From contig JAHEZH010000025.1 of NCBI GenBank assembly GCA_023251155.1, positions 1 through 48,510 on the forward strand: 48,510 nucleotides of DNA, given 5' to 3'. The notes below the pieces were generated by a model. The model made no database searches and had not been told where the DNA came from. It was given only the letters and a program-made list of their open reading frames with translations. Both the position numbers and the translations under genes were made by a program. This document shows, piece by piece, positions 48,008-48,510 of this stretch. This stretch comes from Flammeovirgaceae bacterium. Lineage in GTDB: Bacteria; Bacteroidota; Bacteroidia; Cytophagales; Cyclobacteriaceae. How positions within the stretch are numbered: position 1 is the stretch's first letter; each line of letters opens with the position of its first letter.

Positions 48008-48510
48008 TGAATGAAATTAGTTTTTATAAAGAATTCGCTGACAAATTTTCTAACTATCTGATTTCGTACTTAGGTAAGGACTTTAGTATATATCATTCGT
48101 TCAACAAGAATTTAGATAGTATGGTTGAAGAACTTGAAGAACAAGCAGGAGTTACTATTCGGACTAAAGGTGATTATATCCCCAAATTAAAGCTTGACAT
48201 TTGTCTTGCAATACTTAATAAAGAGAAAGAATTTAAATTGATTTTAATAGAAGCAAAATACTTAAATCAACTGAGCCTTAAAGACTACTCTCAATTAGTT
48301 GGTTATTTACAAGTAGCTAAGAATATTAGTTTGGGACTATTGCTTTTAATTCAAAAAGGGCACTCTTCAAGTAAATTATCAAATGACTTTCAAGAAATTG
48401 TCAGCTTAAACAAATTACCTATGGATTGGATAGTATCTTTAAAAGCTATTAAAGAACAATATAATTTCAAGACTGGTATAATAAGTTACATCCCAAACAA
48501 CGGCATTGAT
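48007..48510 (+). CDS. PD-(D/E)XK-type restriction endonuclease, 5' part
   Basis: The gene starts with an ATG overlapping the previous stop by one base (TAATG) and is open to the window edge for 168 codons. The motif KLDICLAIL..KEFKLILIEAKYLNQ at about residues 62-86 gives the D and E-x-K of a PD-(D/E)XK nuclease core, and KDYSQLVGYLQVAKNISLGLLLLI is the expected following helix and strand. With the methyltransferase and controller upstream it is most likely the restriction endonuclease of a Type II system. The 3' end is outside the window, so length and completeness are unknown. Confidence 0.8.
   Translation, partial: MNEISFYKEFADKFSNYLISYLGKDFSIYHSFNKNLDSMVEELEEQAGVTIRTKGDYIPKLKLDICLAILNKEKEFKLILIEAKYLNQLSLKDYSQLVGYLQVAKNISLGLLLLIQKGHSSSKLSNDFQEIVSLNKLPMDWIVSLKAIKEQYNFKTGIISYIPNNGID

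Overview
The window reads as a Bacteroidota chromosome, most likely a Cytophagales/Chitinophagales-type organism. It shows essentially no Shine-Dalgarno sequences and several promoters of the Bacteroidota form (TTG, about 17-20 nt, TAnnTTTG). The gene families also fit: SSS sugar symporter with galactokinase, YfhO membrane protein, DUF5117/5118-type zinc metalloprotease, two-domain OMP85 lipoprotein, DUF892 ferritin-like protein. Three compositional blocks are visible.

(1) 1-14.9 kb, defence island. Genes on the + strand run hsdM (3' end only, with an in-frame amber codon), hsdS, a KAP P-loop NTPase split in two reading frames at an A7 tract, mcrB with modified-base reader domains, mcrC, and a large SF1 helicase with a C-terminal nuclease-like domain. 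Convergent to it is a compact - strand operon: a free-standing HsdM N-terminal domain, a GHKL ATPase, a STAS-like DUF4325 protein and a PIN RNase. Its outer edges carry a 15-bp direct repeat. I regard it as the best candidate for an undescribed defence module, with a partner-switch-like control of a toxic RNase as the hypothesis. Then comes a 1.1-kb gene graveyard that includes the decayed 3' end of an hsdR gene.

(2) 14.9-41.4 kb, ordinary chromosomal genes: a response regulator and a multi-PAS histidine kinase, a ferritin-like stress protein with a histone-H1-like tail, a cation/proton antiporter, a HbpS/GlcG-like protein, a WYL regulator, a galK-symporter operon with visible promoter, leader inverted repeat and terminator, a PIF1-like helicase, YfhO, a metalloprotease, an ArsR-OYE-DoxX locus with a duplicated palindromic operator, a photolyase, an OMP85/TamA-like lipoprotein, and an rRNA methyltransferase whose start codon overlaps that of the OMP85 gene head to head.

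(3) 41.6 kb to the end, AT-rich mobile DNA. A decayed integron-type tyrosine recombinase is followed in the same direction by an attI-like junction and by four attC-like imperfect inverted repeats of 94-131 bp. Each attC-like site closes a small one-gene cassette, so this is a reverse-oriented integron with an inactivated integrase. After the fourth site come an ImmA/IrrE-like gene fragment and a Type II restriction-modification system: XRE controller with a palindrome overlapping its own -7 box, 5-methylcytosine methyltransferase, a protein with degenerate LAGLIDADG motifs, and a PD-(D/E)XK-like endonuclease cut by the window edge.

No rRNA, tRNA or CRISPR array was recognised.
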